64,000 bases of DNA from Halostreptopolyspora alba (GTDB taxonomy: Bacteria; Actinomycetota; Actinomycetes; Streptosporangiales; Streptosporangiaceae): positions 1 to 64,000 of the forward strand of contig RJMB01000004.1 of assembly GCA_003725585.1 (NCBI GenBank). Reading direction: 5' to 3'. The notes below the pieces were generated by a model. It was given only the letters and a program-made list of their open reading frames with translations. It was not told the DNA's origin and did no database searches. The position numbers were made by a program, and so were the translations under genes. Shown piece by piece: positions 1-9,004 of this stretch. Every line of letters starts with the position of its first letter. Position 1 is the first letter of the stretch.

Positions 1-74
1 CACGCGTCCTGCCCACAGCCACCCTCGCGTCTTTTATCGAACCCAATCACCCGGCCGTCGTCCAGCATCAGCAT
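1..74 (-). CDS. 5' end of an unidentified CDS running off the left edge
   Basis: Reading the minus strand leftwards from 74, an ATG with a good GAGGGG ribosome site four bases upstream opens a frame that stays open to the edge and begins MLMLDDGRVIGFDKR. A second in-frame ATG lies at 68. Only 24 codons are visible, too few to assign a family. The strong ribosome site and the A/T-rich DNA just upstream (about 85-180) are the only support. Confidence 0.3.
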   Translation of the reverse strand, partial: MLMLDDGRVIGFDKRREGGCGQDA

Positions 75-1128
75 TATTCCCCTCAGGAAAAAGTGAAACC
101 GAACCCGCGTGTTTTTTTACATCCGACCGGGACCTTAATCCCCTCATTCGATATCCAATTAATCAAACTGGTCATACCAGCGCAATTCAGCCTGGAATAC
201 TCGAGTCCGTCTTGCGGGGTTCGTATGTTCCGCACCCGAAATGAGCGTGTGCGCGACGCCGAACTTCCCTCCCTAGACGGCGATCGCGAAGGGGGAACGC
301 GAGCGGCCATGGGAATGCGGAACGAACCGACAGTGACGATCACGGCCGCCGCTGAGTGTTCCGGCCATCCAAGAAAGAGGGGCGGCATGTAATGGGTACC
401 CGGGTACTTGCAACGCCAGTCCAGCACCCATGGGGTGGCCGCCGTCGATGGCCGATAGCGGCGTGAGCCGGAATGCACTGCGGATTCACGGGGGTGTGTG
501 GCGACGGACTCTGGGGACCGACAGCCGGGAGACGAATTGGAGACGGAAGGGTGGCCCAACGGGGACCAACGGCGGCGAATGCCCCTTCATCGCCGGGGTC
601 ACGTGCTCATACACCTCACCCCTCCCCCGCATCCGATACCCCAACCGGGCCGCCCGCCCGACCTCGGGGCTCCCGTCCTCGGCCAGCCACGTGCGGTGGG
701 TGTGGCGCCCCTTGTGAGAGGTGAATCCGGGCAGGATGGGCGGGCGGTTCCGTTGAGGGGCTCAGCCATCGCGTTGCCGTAGGAACCGGCACCGAGCCGA
801 CCGAGGCCGCGATGCCGGCTTGTTCCAGGCGTTCGCTGTAGCGAAGCGACAGACACCGCGACCCGCCGGTCGCAAATGATGGATCAACCCGCCGGCCGGT
901 CAGAGAAACTCTACGAAACCCAGCACAGGTCACGTGGGCAGCGGGTTCTGAGCGCGTTGTAGGCACGGGCCGATGCGGATGGGCGCCTCACCTGGGATGT
1001 CAGCGTGGACTCCACGATCGCTCGGGCTCACCCGCGTCGCCGGGGATCCGAGCGGCTGTTCCGACCGATTCGCTGCCGCTGACCGTTCGCTCGACACCGC
1101 CCCCGAGGAGCTCAGCCAAGATGGATGC
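75..1128. other. Intergenic region with no supportable gene
   Basis: About 1 kb with open frames on both strands but none with recognisable protein character, coherent codon use or a ribosome site. The first 150 bases are distinctly A/T-rich and probably carry the promoter of the gene leaving the left edge. The rest looks like degenerate accessory DNA. Confidence 0.5.
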
Positions 1129-1863
1129 ATGTCCACCAACGAACCATGGTTCCCCGGCCGTTGGGTCTCGGGGACCGCGCTGGTCCTCGGCCCGCTGCTC
1201 TGGCTCGCCGGTCTGCTCGTGCGCGACCACGCTCAACGCACCACCGTCCTCGACGCCGAGGAGCGGGCCGCCTTGGAGGAGTCCGTCTTCGCCGCACCTG
1301 ACCAACTCGCCCTATACGAACAGAACCCGGGCCTGGTCACCACCGGATACGCGCTCTTCGCGCTCGGGGCGCTCGTCCTGTGGCCCGCCTTCGCGGCATT
1401 GGCCCGCCTGTGCGTCGAACGCTCTCCCAGGCTCGCGATCGCCGGCGGAGTCCTGCTCATCACCTGCCTGTTCTCTCGCCTATACGTGACCGGCGTGGAG
1501 CAGCTCGCCTTCCAGATGGTCGACGTCATGGGTTTGGAACGAACGACCTCGGAGGTCCTGGAGCGCTACCAGGAGATCTCCTACGGACCGTGGCGCATCG
1601 CCGTCACCGCCAGTGCGCTGCAGTACCTGGGCGGGCCGCTCCTGGCCGCGGCCGCTTACCGGGCGGGGGTCCTCGGCACGGGACGGGCCCTGCTCCTGGT
1701 CGTCTGGGCGACGGTGTGGAGCGGTGTGCTCAAGGAGAGCGACCTGCTGTACGCGGGGCTGACAGCGCTGGCCCTGTGCGTGGCCCTCGTTCCTCTGGGG
1801 GCACGGATGCTTCTGGGCCGGCTTCCCGAGCCCCACGGGGATCGGCGGCTACTCAGTTGGTGA
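1129..1863 (+). CDS. Integral membrane protein of unknown function
   Basis: A 244-residue protein starting MSTNEPWFPGRW. It has about six hydrophobic stretches (residues roughly 10-28, 70-95, 105-125, 150-175, 180-200, 205-225) and a soluble acidic loop after the first (about residues 30-65). I do not recognise a named family; small polytopic proteins of this kind are common in actinomycetes. The ATG at 1129 is chosen because hydrophobic membrane character begins just after it and a GAGGAG lies upstream, although the spacing is long. The frame stays open upstream to 973, but that extension looks like non-coding DNA. It stands alone in degenerate surroundings. Confidence 0.65.
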   Translation: MSTNEPWFPGRWVSGTALVLGPLLWLAGLLVRDHAQRTTVLDAEERAALEESVFAAPDQLALYEQNPGLVTTGYALFALGALVLWPAFAALARLCVERSPRLAIAGGVLLITCLFSRLYVTGVEQLAFQMVDVMGLERTTSEVLERYQEISYGPWRIAVTASALQYLGGPLLAAAAYRAGVLGTGRALLLVVWATVWSGVLKESDLLYAGLTALALCVALVPLGARMLLGRLPEPHGDRRLLSW

Positions 1864-2339
1864 GGCGTGCGATCACCTTATATCCGGGGGGCAGGCGCTC
1901 GACCTCAGCAACTTCCGACGCAAGGTGCCTGAGCCGAACGGGGTCGTAGCGCCGACCCGGCGACGAGGCGACCGGCCGCCCTGAGCGTGGTGGCCGGCCA
2001 CGACGACAACCTGGCGCCGATACAACCCGCAACCGGCCGCGCGGCCTGCTCACCTGGCTCCACCCGGCCCTGGAGCGCGTCCTGGGGACGCACACCTCCC
2101 AAAACACGCGCTGTTTCCGGCCGCGTCCGCGTCGCTGTCCCATCCGCCCTCGAGGGCCTACACCGACCGCAAGGGGTCCACAGGGCAGGCACCACAGCCA
2201 GGCGCTGCTCCGCCTTGTCCGACGGCTCTGCGACGTGCTGTTCACGATGCCGCGCGACGACCTCTCCACCAGCCACCCTCCACGCAAGCGACTTGACAAC
2301 CCCCTAGAAACACCCCCAAAGGCGCCCTGGTAAGCGGCA
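1864..2339. other. Degenerate intergenic DNA
   Basis: About 475 bases between the membrane protein and a broken VOC gene. Short frames run on both strands. The minus-strand frame ending at 1853 finishes with plausible protein-like sequence (RYDPVRLRHLASEVAEVERL) but has no believable start. This may be the tail of a decayed gene; I cannot name it. Confidence 0.4.
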
Positions 2340-2984
2340 ATGTCGTCCGCGACACGATCACGCCTTACAACTTCGGGCTGTACATCGGCTACGGCGCCTC
2401 CTGGACCCGACGGCTCATGCGTCGTCGCCGTGGACGACACCGCCGCACTGTTCGACGAGTTCGCCACGGGCATGCGCTCCGTCCACGGCAAGCTTCTGCT
2501 CACCGGCATCCCCCGCATCACGCGGCCGCGCAAGCGGAAGAACACCGGCATCACCTCGGGGTTCACCATCGTCGATCCCGGCGGCAACTGGATCCGCATC
2601 TTCCGCCGGCACACCGGCGAGCCGGAGACCGAAGCGGACGCCGAAACGGCGGGCGGGCCGCTCGCGCGCGCACTGCAGAACGCAGTCGTCCTCGGTGAGT
2701 CCAAAGGCGATCACCGGCAGGCCGCCAAGATCCTGGACAGCGGGATCGCCCGGCACAGCGACGCCCCCGCCGCCACCCTCATGGACGCGCTGGTCTACCG
2801 GGTCGAACTGGCGCTCCGGATCGATGACCCGGACCACGCGGAGACGTTGCTCGCCCGCGTCCGGGACATCGTTGGGGACGAAGCGGAGCGTGGACGGCTC
2901 GCTGACACCCGTGCCCGCGCAGCCGAACTCGAACGTGACCTTCGCGCCCATCGAGCCGACGAAGCTCCCGATGGGTACCCATGA
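2340..2984 (+). pseudogene. N-truncated VOC (glyoxalase/bleomycin-resistance fold) protein
   Basis: From about 2410 the frame reads as the C-terminal half of a VOC-superfamily protein: VDDTAALFDEF, then PRITRPRKRKN, then the family's DPGGNWIRIF strand. An alpha-helical C-terminal extension follows (ESKGDHRQAAKILDSGIA and DDPDHAETLLARV), as in actinobacterial VOC proteins of about 210-220 residues. The N-terminal half is absent: residues before about 25 are low-complexity out-of-frame sequence, and a neighbouring frame at 2339-2410 reads NVVRDTITPYNFGLYIGYG, suggesting a frameshift or a fusion junction. No ribosome site precedes the ATG at 2340. Probably non-functional, consistent with the IS remnants next to it. 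Confidence 0.6.
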
Positions 2985-3174
2985 GCACCGTGGCGCAAGG
3001 GGGTGAAGCCTCACGCTGTCAGTCCGCACATCAACAGCGGCCGCCCACGTGCACGTGCTCGGCGAACTGGGCTCCTTACCTTGGAAGGACCCTTCCGGGT
3101 CCATTCAGCGCCGTTCGAATAACCACTCTACAGGTGGCTTAGAAGACCACGTTGTCGCGTTCTGAACCGCCCCG

Positions 3175-3402
3175 GCGGCCCGGGGCACCTATGACAACGC
3201 GATGGTCGAGTCCTGGTTTTCCACCCTCAAACAGGAACCGCGCCACCAACAGCCCTGGCCAAGCCGTCATCAGGCCGAACTCGGGGTCTTCGACCACATC
3301 GAGGTCCTCTACAACCGCCACCGGCCGCACTCAGCTCTGGGCCTGCGCTCCCCGCTGGAATACGAACACCAGGAGGCGCCTATACCGAGCAACGCCACCT
3401 AA
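3175..3402 (+). mobile_element. IS3-family transposase C-terminal remnant
   Basis: The frame reads GTYDNAMVESWFSTLKQE, then FDHIEVLYNRHRPHSALGL and SPLEYE. This is the C-terminal end of the DDE (rve) domain of an IS3-type OrfB, including the catalytic glutamate helix (ESWFSTLKQE) and the RPHSALG signature. Everything upstream of the last 75 residues is missing, there is no OrfA, and no terminal inverted repeats could be identified. It is a dead fragment, one of three IS3-type remnants between 3 and 8 kb. Confidence 0.8.
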
Positions 3403-3479
3403 ACACACCCTGTTCGTGGAAACGGGTCAGGACCAAGACCAGAGCCGTTGCCTCTGTGGTCTCGTCCCGCCGGCCGGTC

Positions 3480-4409
3480 TCACATGAGCTGTTGTACGCG
3501 GGCCTTGGCGTTCTCGGTCGCCAGTTCCTGGTCGATGGCCACCCCTGCCATGGACCCGTTGGAGGCGGCGTTGACCACGTGTGCGCTCGGCATCGGCATG
3601 CTCGGCTTGCGGGCCATGTCGCCGGCCGCGTACACACCCGGCGCGCCCGTCTGGCCGTAGTCGTCGACCTGGACGGTGCCGTCCTCCTGGAGCGTGCAGC
3701 CGAGTCGCTGGGGCAGGTCGCTGTGCTGGCGGAACTCCGGGTGCAGGAAGACTCCGGCGACCGAGACGGGGTCGTGGCCGTCGAAGTGGACCTTGACGCC
3801 GGCCTCGTGGTCCAGCCGCCGGATCGGGTCCTCGACGGTCGCGATCTCGTGGGCCTGGAGCATCATCCCCAGCTCGGGGCTGATCTCGGCCGTGCCGTTG
3901 GTGCAGAACACCACCTTGGGGCTCCACTGGGTGAGGTGGACCGCCATCATGGCCGCCACCTCGTCGTTACCGAGCACCGCCAGGGGCCGGCCACGGATCT
4001 CCCAAGCGCTGCAGTAGGGGCAGTTGAAAGCGCCCACTCCCCAGAGCTCGGCCAGCCCGTCGATGGCGGGCAGCTGGTCGGCGACGCCGGTGGCCAACAG
4101 GATCTTGCGCGCGTGGGTCTCACGGCCGTCGCTGAACCGCGCCGCGAACCCTCCGTCGTCCTCGGCGTGCGCCGCGACGAGGAGGGCGTCGGTGAGCTCG
4201 ACGCCGGGATAGGCCCCCACCTCTTGGCGGCCCAGATTCCGCAGCTCACCGGGCCGCGCACCGTCCCGGGTCAGGAACCCGTGCACAGTGTGCCCCGGGT
4301 TCCGCGGTACATGCCCGTCGCTCAGCAGCAGGCCGCGCTGGGCCCGGCCCAGCTGCAGTGCGGCGTTCAGCCCCGCGGGGCCGCCACCAGCGATCACGAC
4401 GTCGTACAT
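3480..4409 (-). CDS. Thioredoxin-reductase-like FAD/NAD(P) oxidoreductase with CPYC motif
   Basis: A 309-residue low-molecular-weight TrxR-type flavoprotein. The N-terminal FAD Rossmann motif is IAGGGPAGLNAALQLG (residues 6-21). The redox centre is FNCPYCSAWE with C130 and C133, and the C-terminal FAD signature is GVYAAGDMA (about 258-266). CPYC is the variant found in GliT/HlmI-type dithiol oxidases and in several stand-alone actinobacterial homologues, so it may oxidise a small dithiol or thiol rather than thioredoxin. The substrate is not deducible. The start at 4409 has GGAAGGA five bases upstream; upstream codons do not look coding. The nearest operator-like dyad (4628-4645) matches one at the BlaI promoter, suggesting BlaI control. 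Confidence 0.9.
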   Translation of the reverse strand: MYDVVIAGGGPAGLNAALQLGRAQRGLLLSDGHVPRNPGHTVHGFLTRDGARPGELRNLGRQEVGAYPGVELTDALLVAAHAEDDGGFAARFSDGRETHARKILLATGVADQLPAIDGLAELWGVGAFNCPYCSAWEIRGRPLAVLGNDEVAAMMAVHLTQWSPKVVFCTNGTAEISPELGMMLQAHEIATVEDPIRRLDHEAGVKVHFDGHDPVSVAGVFLHPEFRQHSDLPQRLGCTLQEDGTVQVDDYGQTGAPGVYAAGDMARKPSMPMPSAHVVNAASNGSMAGVAIDQELATENAKARVQQLM

Positions 4410-4627
4410 ATGCGTCCTTCCGATCCAACAAGGAGAATGTGGTGTGCCAAGCGGCCCGCGTGACCACGCGGAGATTTTCGGGTTCCCGTAGCTACACCGG
4501 TCCGCCCACGTTGAGCCGGGTGACCACGATGGCCCCGACCAAAGTTGCGGCACAGGCGGTCGTCATGATGGCCACCCGCAGGCCGACACCCCGGAGAAGA
4601 TCGATACTTTCTACTACGAATCGATAG
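4410..4627 (-). other. Long leader of the TrxR-like gene, with a possible micro-ORF
   Basis: The gap between the dyad at 4628-4645 and the reductase start forms an unusually long leader. It carries an ATG at 4566 opening a 24-codon hydrophobic frame to a stop at 4492-4494 (MTTACAATLVGAIVVTRL); the frame stays open upstream without a convincing start. It could be a membrane micropeptide or chance. No ribosome site was seen for it. Confidence 0.25.
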
Positions 4628-4645
4628 TACTACGTTGATGTAGTT
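4628..4645. promoter_or_regulatory. Putative BlaI-family operator upstream of the TrxR-like gene
   Basis: TACTAC-GTTGAT-GTAGTT: half-sites TACTAC and GTAGT(T) separated by six bases. The same arrangement, TACTAT-N6-GTAGTA, lies at 6132-6149 in front of the BlaI gene. BlaI/MecI-family repressors are known to bind TACTAC/GTAGTA-type dyads. Assignment to this BlaI is inferred from the shared pattern. Confidence 0.6.
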
Positions 4646-4749
4646 TTACCAAGTCCACGGCGCCACCGCCGCCGAACGACGCGAATGCCGTGCCGAGGCG
4701 TGCGAACGCACAGGAGCCGCGCCGGCTCGTGGCGGGACCGGCGCCGGGA

Positions 4750-5604
4750 TCACATCATCGCGCAGTGCTGGATGACGAGATGGGCGGAGCCGACGACCGA
4801 CCACGTTACGAGCGAGCCACCGAGCAGGGTGAGCATGAGCAGCACCGGAGAGGGTCCCGCGAGCTTGGGCGCCTGGCCGTCCTCCAGCTGCCGGATTCGG
4901 GCGTCGATCATGCCTCCCCCGAGCGAGGCCGCAGCCGGGGCTTGGGCCCATCGCGGGCCGCTCAGCGTCTTGAGTAGCGCACCCGCAAGCGGCTTACGGC
5001 CACACGCCGCGGTCGCCGCCTCGTCCGCCGCGAGCTCCCGCGCCGCGGTGAAGCGCGTTCTCAGGTACGCCAGGACGGGAAGGTGGAACTCCCGCGCCAG
5101 CAGTACGCGCATGAGCAGGATCTTGAGCGGGTCGCGGCTGAGCACGTGGCTACGCTCGTGCACCAGAACGGCGCGCAGCTCATCGCGCGACATGGCCTCG
5201 AGTAGCCCCGTGCTGACCGCGACTCGGGGCCGCCGGAGACCGTAGGTCAGGGCGAACGGTTCGTGCGCCCGCACGCTCTCGATCCGTCCCGCCAGTCCCA
5301 GCTCCCCGGCCAGCGTCTCCAGCCGCGGTGGCGTGGCGACGCGACGCGCGCGCAGCTCCCCGCCCAGCCGCCGGAGTCGCCAGGTCTCGCGGACGCCGTA
5401 GAGAACACCAATCGCCATGCCCAGCGCGGCGAACACCACGAGCGCGGCGGCCGGGGCGAACGGCACCAGGTGGGACGGTTCCTCGACACGGGCCGCGGCC
5501 TTGGCCACGACCAGGATGCAGCACAGGCCCACCAGGGTCAGCGCGGTCCCGGCCAGGCTCGCCGCCAGCACACCCCAGAACGCGCGGTTCCCTGGCGTCC
5601 TCAT
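4750..5604 (-). CDS. M56-family (BlaR1/MecR1-like) membrane metalloprotease
   Basis: A 284-residue M56 peptidase. The zinc motif is HERSH (H149, E150, H153) and the third ligand is in the downstream ELAAD motif (E190). Hydrophobic helices flank the protease domain at about residues 12-36 and 52-70, with another near the C-terminus. The penicillin-binding sensor domain of BlaR1/MecR1 is missing, as is usual for actinobacterial short M56 proteins, so the input signal is unknown. Its ATG overlaps the stop of the BlaI gene (ATGA at 5601-5604). By analogy it would cleave the adjacent BlaI repressor in response to an envelope signal. Confidence 0.9.
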   Translation of the reverse strand: MRTPGNRAFWGVLAASLAGTALTLVGLCCILVVAKAAARVEEPSHLVPFAPAAALVVFAALGMAIGVLYGVRETWRLRRLGGELRARRVATPPRLETLAGELGLAGRIESVRAHEPFALTYGLRRPRVAVSTGLLEAMSRDELRAVLVHERSHVLSRDPLKILLMRVLLAREFHLPVLAYLRTRFTAARELAADEAATAACGRKPLAGALLKTLSGPRWAQAPAAASLGGGMIDARIRQLEDGQAPKLAGPSPVLLMLTLLGGSLVTWSVVGSAHLVIQHCAMM

Positions 5605-6044
5605 TCCTCGTCCAGCAACCGCTGCAGTCGGGACTGGGCGTCGGGGTCGGTGCTCACCTGCTCGACGAAATGGGCGACCGCGGCGTCCCCGAACTCCTCC
5701 AGCACGCTGCGCACCGCGATACCAGCGGTGTCCGCCGCCACCGGCTCGTAGGCATAGCTCCGGCCACGCCGCGTGCGCCGCAACGCACCCTTGTCGGTCA
5801 GCCGGGTAAGTACCGTCATCACCGTGGTGTAGGCCAGCGGCGTCGAACGGTCACGATTGAGCGCGTCGAGCACCTCGCGCACGGTCATGGCGGATTCCGC
5901 CGCCCACAGCGCCTCCATGACCTCGGCGCCGAGGGGACCAAAGAACCGGATCGCCTCATCGTTCACGTCGGTGACGACCTCACTCTCCGCGTGATCCGGG
6001 TGTGCGGGCGCAGCGGACGCGATCCGTTGACGAGCGCCGCGCAC
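5601..6044 (-). CDS. BlaI/MecI/CopY-family transcriptional repressor
   Basis: The winged-helix core is typical: FGPLGAEVMEALWAAESAMT, then LAYTTVMTVLTRLTDKGALR and RRGRSYAYEPV, followed by a dimerisation helix. It forms a repressor/protease pair with the overlapping M56 gene. The start is uncertain. The GTG at 6044 gives 147 residues; an internal GTG about 25 codons later (VNDEAIRFFGPLG) gives a length closer to the family norm of about 120. A TACTAT-N6-GTAGTA dyad at 6132-6149 upstream suggests autoregulation, and a matching site lies before the TrxR-like gene. Confidence 0.9.
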   Translation of the reverse strand: MRGARQRIASAAPAHPDHAESEVVTDVNDEAIRFFGPLGAEVMEALWAAESAMTVREVLDALNRDRSTPLAYTTVMTVLTRLTDKGALRRTRRGRSYAYEPVAADTAGIAVRSVLEEFGDAAVAHFVEQVSTDPDAQSRLQRLLDEE

Positions 6045-6131
6045 CTGACCCTATTGGCCCGTCCAGGTGATGCGCCACCGGTCGGCGCCGGCTTTGCCCG
6101 CACGACACGACCCGCCAACGAAACCCCAGTC

Positions 6132-6149
6132 TACTATAAAAACGTAGTA
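6132..6149. promoter_or_regulatory. Putative BlaI operator upstream of the BlaI/M56 pair
   Basis: TACTAT-AAAAAC-GTAGTA, the second copy of the dyad seen at 4628-4645. It sits in a locally A/T-rich stretch about 90 bases upstream of the BlaI start, where the promoter would be expected. Confidence 0.6.
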
Positions 6150-6421
6150 TGAAGCGGATACTCACCATGGGTGGTACGCGAACCGACCGGGAGGGGTCCC
6201 GTGCCCCCGACCGTCACCACCACATCAGGCCGGGCCTCAACCGCGCCCTCGCCCACCCTGGTAGACCGATGCTTCGACGGCGTGCGCCGGTCGCCGTACT
6301 GTCCATCCCCACGTCCGTGGGGCTCGGCCCCGTCCCGCACGTGGGCGAACGACCGGCCCGGTAGAGCCCAGCGGGCCGGGGACCGGAGCCGTCAACCTAG
6401 CGCTGGCTGTCGCGCTCTGGG
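6150..6421. other. Gap with no visible gene
   Basis: The 270 bases between the BlaI promoter region and the convergent end of the hypothetical gene at 6422 contain no frame with coding character on either strand and no clear hairpin. Confidence 0.5.
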
Positions 6422-7255
6422 CTACGGCGCTCCCCACAGGTCGGCCGAATCGGCGCGAAAGTCGGGGTCGGCGCAGTTGTCCCAGTGATCGGCGCTGCGC
6501 TGCTCCCACCGGAACCGGCCCGTGTCCCCGTCGTACTCCTCCTGCGCACGATGCACCACACGGCCACGCCAGCAGTACTCCACCCGCTCCACCCTCGGCC
6601 GCCGGTCGTCGAGCGTCACCGTGTTCAGCTCGACCGGGTACAGCACCTCGAAATCGTCCTCGCGGTAAGAAGGCGTGGTCGGGGTGACCAGTCCGCCCCG
6701 GCCGGCACTCTCCCGCGGCGGGTTCCACTCCGCCTCCCGTGCGCGAGGACCGACGTCCAGATCGGTGCGGCTGTTGCCGGCGCGGTAGGTCCCCTCGACC
6801 CGCAGTCGCCAGACCCCCTCACCGCACGGCTCCCAGCACTCCCCCGCAGCGAGCGGAACCTCAGGGGCGGCGGAACCGTCGGCGATGGGCGGCAGCCGGT
6901 CGGCCGACCCGGTCACGCGCACCTCGTCGAAGGCGTACCGGCACTCGCGGTAAGGGCCGCCCCACAGGTCGGGGCGGGAGACGATGTCGAATCCACCTTC
7001 GTCGCAGACCCGAAGCCAGATGGCGGCATAGCGGTCAGGGTGGCAGAACCACAGGTCCGACATGTCGGTGTTCTTCATACCGCCGACCTGCGCCTCCATT
7101 CGGCTGCCGTCGCCGGCTCTCCACGCGGTGACCGGGACCCAGTAGGAACCGGAGGTATTGACCAGCAGGCCGAGGATCCACTCGGCTTCGGCCCGGTCGA
7201 TGGGGCGGTCCGGGCGGGCGTGGACGCGGACGAAGTGCGTCAGGATGTTGGACAC
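6422..7255 (-). CDS. Hypothetical protein, possibly secreted-substrate or effector-like
   Basis: A 277-residue protein beginning at a GTG (SNILTHFVRVHARPDRPI) with GGAGGG five bases upstream, which fixes the start; the frame continues upstream without a ribosome site. It is acidic and rich in Trp, Tyr, Arg and Cys (for example EYCWRGRVVHRAQEEYDG near the C-terminus). No signal peptide or transmembrane segment is visible. I do not recognise the family. It is flanked by IS3 remnants and a decayed region, so it may be part of an accessory island. Confidence 0.6.
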   Translation of the reverse strand: MSNILTHFVRVHARPDRPIDRAEAEWILGLLVNTSGSYWVPVTAWRAGDGSRMEAQVGGMKNTDMSDLWFCHPDRYAAIWLRVCDEGGFDIVSRPDLWGGPYRECRYAFDEVRVTGSADRLPPIADGSAAPEVPLAAGECWEPCGEGVWRLRVEGTYRAGNSRTDLDVGPRAREAEWNPPRESAGRGGLVTPTTPSYREDDFEVLYPVELNTVTLDDRRPRVERVEYCWRGRVVHRAQEEYDGDTGRFRWEQRSADHWDNCADPDFRADSADLWGAP

Positions 7256-7415
7256 GCGAGCCCTCCGAAAACGGCAATACCGTATGGAAACCGGGCGTCC
7301 CACAGTCCCACAGACACCGCACGGCGACGATCATCCCAGCCAGGCGAAGCCCGCTCCCCCACGCGTGGGTGGCGGTGGAACTCGGGACTTCCCCTTGAAG
7401 CGTGGACACCGTGTG

Positions 7416-7511
7416 CCCAGCGGCGAGGGGCTCACGCTTGAGGGCGGCGTTGAACGTCTCGACCGCGGCTCTGTCGGCACTGGAGCCCATCGCGCGCTCC
7501 ATCGACCGCAC
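7416..7511 (-). mobile_element. IS3-type transposase fragment (minus strand)
   Basis: The frame reads MERAMGSSADRAAVETFNAALKRE, which resembles the 'GDSYDNAxxESFNATLKRE' stretch around the last catalytic glutamate of IS3-family OrfB. Only about 30 residues are recognisable before the frame degenerates. It lies back-to-back with another IS3 fragment on the other strand. Confidence 0.5.
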
Positions 7512-7597
7512 CGCCCCTGCTCACAGGCCGCGGTGAAGGCCGTGGAGATGTGCTGCCCGGGGGCGACCGGTGGAGACAGCACCGAGGTCGGCTCAGC

Positions 7598-7810
7598 CCC
7601 TCGATCGGGCATGCCGGCTCGTGCTTCGGCAACGCCGTCACCGAGAACCTCCTCGCCTCGTGGGATACCGAACTGATCGAACGCCCCCTTTTCACCACCC
7701 ACGCCGACGCCGAGCGGGAGGTGTTCTCCTTCGTCGAGAGGCTCCACAACCTGCACCGGTGCCGCTCCCCGAACCGCCAACCCAGCCCGGCCGAGCATGA
7801 GCACCCTCAC
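7598..7810 (+). mobile_element. IS3-type transposase fragment (plus strand)
   Basis: The frame contains SIGHAGSCFGNAVTENLLAS, DTELIERPLFTTHADAEREV and FSFVERLHN, ending near PSPAEHE. This is the C-terminal DDE region of an IS3-family transposase, with the glutamate-helix serine/lysine changed (ENLLASWDTE) and the RRRHSALG motif decayed. It is non-functional and lacks terminal repeats. It is distinct from the copy at 3175-3402, which diverges in sequence. Confidence 0.7.
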
Positions 7811-8107
7811 ACGGTCCCCGCGTTCAGAGGGAACCTCCGAAGGTGTCCCGAGCCGCGTGAAACCCAAGATCACGGGCGTCCACCGAACGGAGGCGACTTC
7901 AAGGCCGTGGCTCCGGCCTCATACGCGAGGGTGAGCTCTTCGACTCGGGCGAGGTGAGCTGGGGGACGCGTGGGGGTGCGAGTGGGTCGCTGCCTCGGTA
8001 GTGCCAAGGGTTCGCCGGGCTGGCCAACAGTCCCCCTGAGTGACTGGATCACCACTTCAGGTGGGGTTCGAACAAGGCCCGGCGGTGGCCACCAGAGAAA
8101 TCACAGT
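7811..8107. other. Gap with nothing recognisable
   Basis: Around 300 bases following the IS3 fragment. No gene, hairpin or repeat could be supported. Confidence 0.4.
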
Positions 8108-8713
8108 TCAGGATGGGTCTCTCAGATCTATCCACGGAATGCGGACGTCGTCGTGGGAGATATCTGGGATGTCACTTTTGTTTCGGGGGCTCCGCGGCCG
8201 GCTCATAAGACCCACAGGGGTCGCATCGTCACGAGGGTCAGTGGTCGCGCTCACCACTTCTCCCTCACGCACCGAATCGACAAAAACGTGAATCGTGTCT
8301 TGGGGTGGTGGGCCCGTTGGTATCGTCCGCAAAACGAAGCCCTCCGAGAATGAATAGCGTGGCGGCGCGGACTCCCCAATAAACGGAACTATGAAACGTT
8401 CCCCTCGAAAATCGCGACGATCGCGCAACCAGCGGTTATTGTCCAGCACGAGGCCGTCTCCGGTCGTCAGGTCCGGGTGTGCTCAAGAGTGTGTTCTCAC
8501 GTGGGGTGAGAAGCGCACGAGGTCGCCCGGTCGCGGCCGGACGGACCAGCACCAAGAGACCGTGCGGTCGAACACCGCAGCGGCATGCCCGTCGGCACCC
8601 TCGAAGCTGGCCGCTCCGCGTCGCGTCAACACCTCCGGAGCACGGACGGCCATACCAGCGAAAACGTCATCCCCCAACAAGCGGGATCTGGCCTCCCCGC
8701 GGCCAGGACGCAC
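8108..8713 (-). pseudogene. Remnant of a TauD/AsnO-like Fe(II)/2-oxoglutarate oxygenase
   Basis: Two minus-strand frames together read like the C-terminal half of an AsnO/clavaminate-synthase-type oxygenase. The first ends PRPGDLVRFSPHVRTHS at a stop near 8483. The next frame continues DLTTGDGLVLDNNRWLRDRR and DFRGERF. The LVLDNNRWLxxRxDFxGER segment corresponds to the C-terminal 'DNxRxxHGRxxF' iron/2OG region, but the His of that motif is replaced (LRDRR). The stop and frame change, and the loss of a recognisable N-terminus, indicate a pseudogene. It lies directly upstream of the thiopeptide operon and could be a lost tailoring gene. Identification is by eye and moderate. Confidence 0.45.
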
Positions 8714-9004
8714 GCGTACCAGCTATCGCCTCGCTCGGCACCGGCGTGGCCGAGCCGGTCGCACCGCCTCCCACACGTCCCGGTCGGCACCGGCTCCCGG
8801 GGGCTGATACGGCGCCCACTCCGGGGTGGTGCGGACCGGTTCCAGCCGAAAACACGACCTACCGCCTGTCGCCCCGTGGCGTGCGTGCCCGACGGCGAGC
8901 ACACTGTCGCACTTCACGCGGGGCGTTCCGCACCACGACGAGCCTTCTCTGATCCTCGTCACTACCGGCCCAGTTCTTATGAAGCCCGACCCAAAAATCA
9001 CCGA

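Noticed and set aside
93-966. Several overlapping open frames on both strands in the first kilobase
   Set aside because: No ribosome sites, no recognisable family and shadow-like composition in GC-rich DNA; they overlap one another on both strands.
4750-6044. Calling the BlaI/M56 pair a beta-lactam resistance system
   Set aside because: No beta-lactamase or PBP gene is nearby and the M56 protein lacks a penicillin-binding sensor domain.
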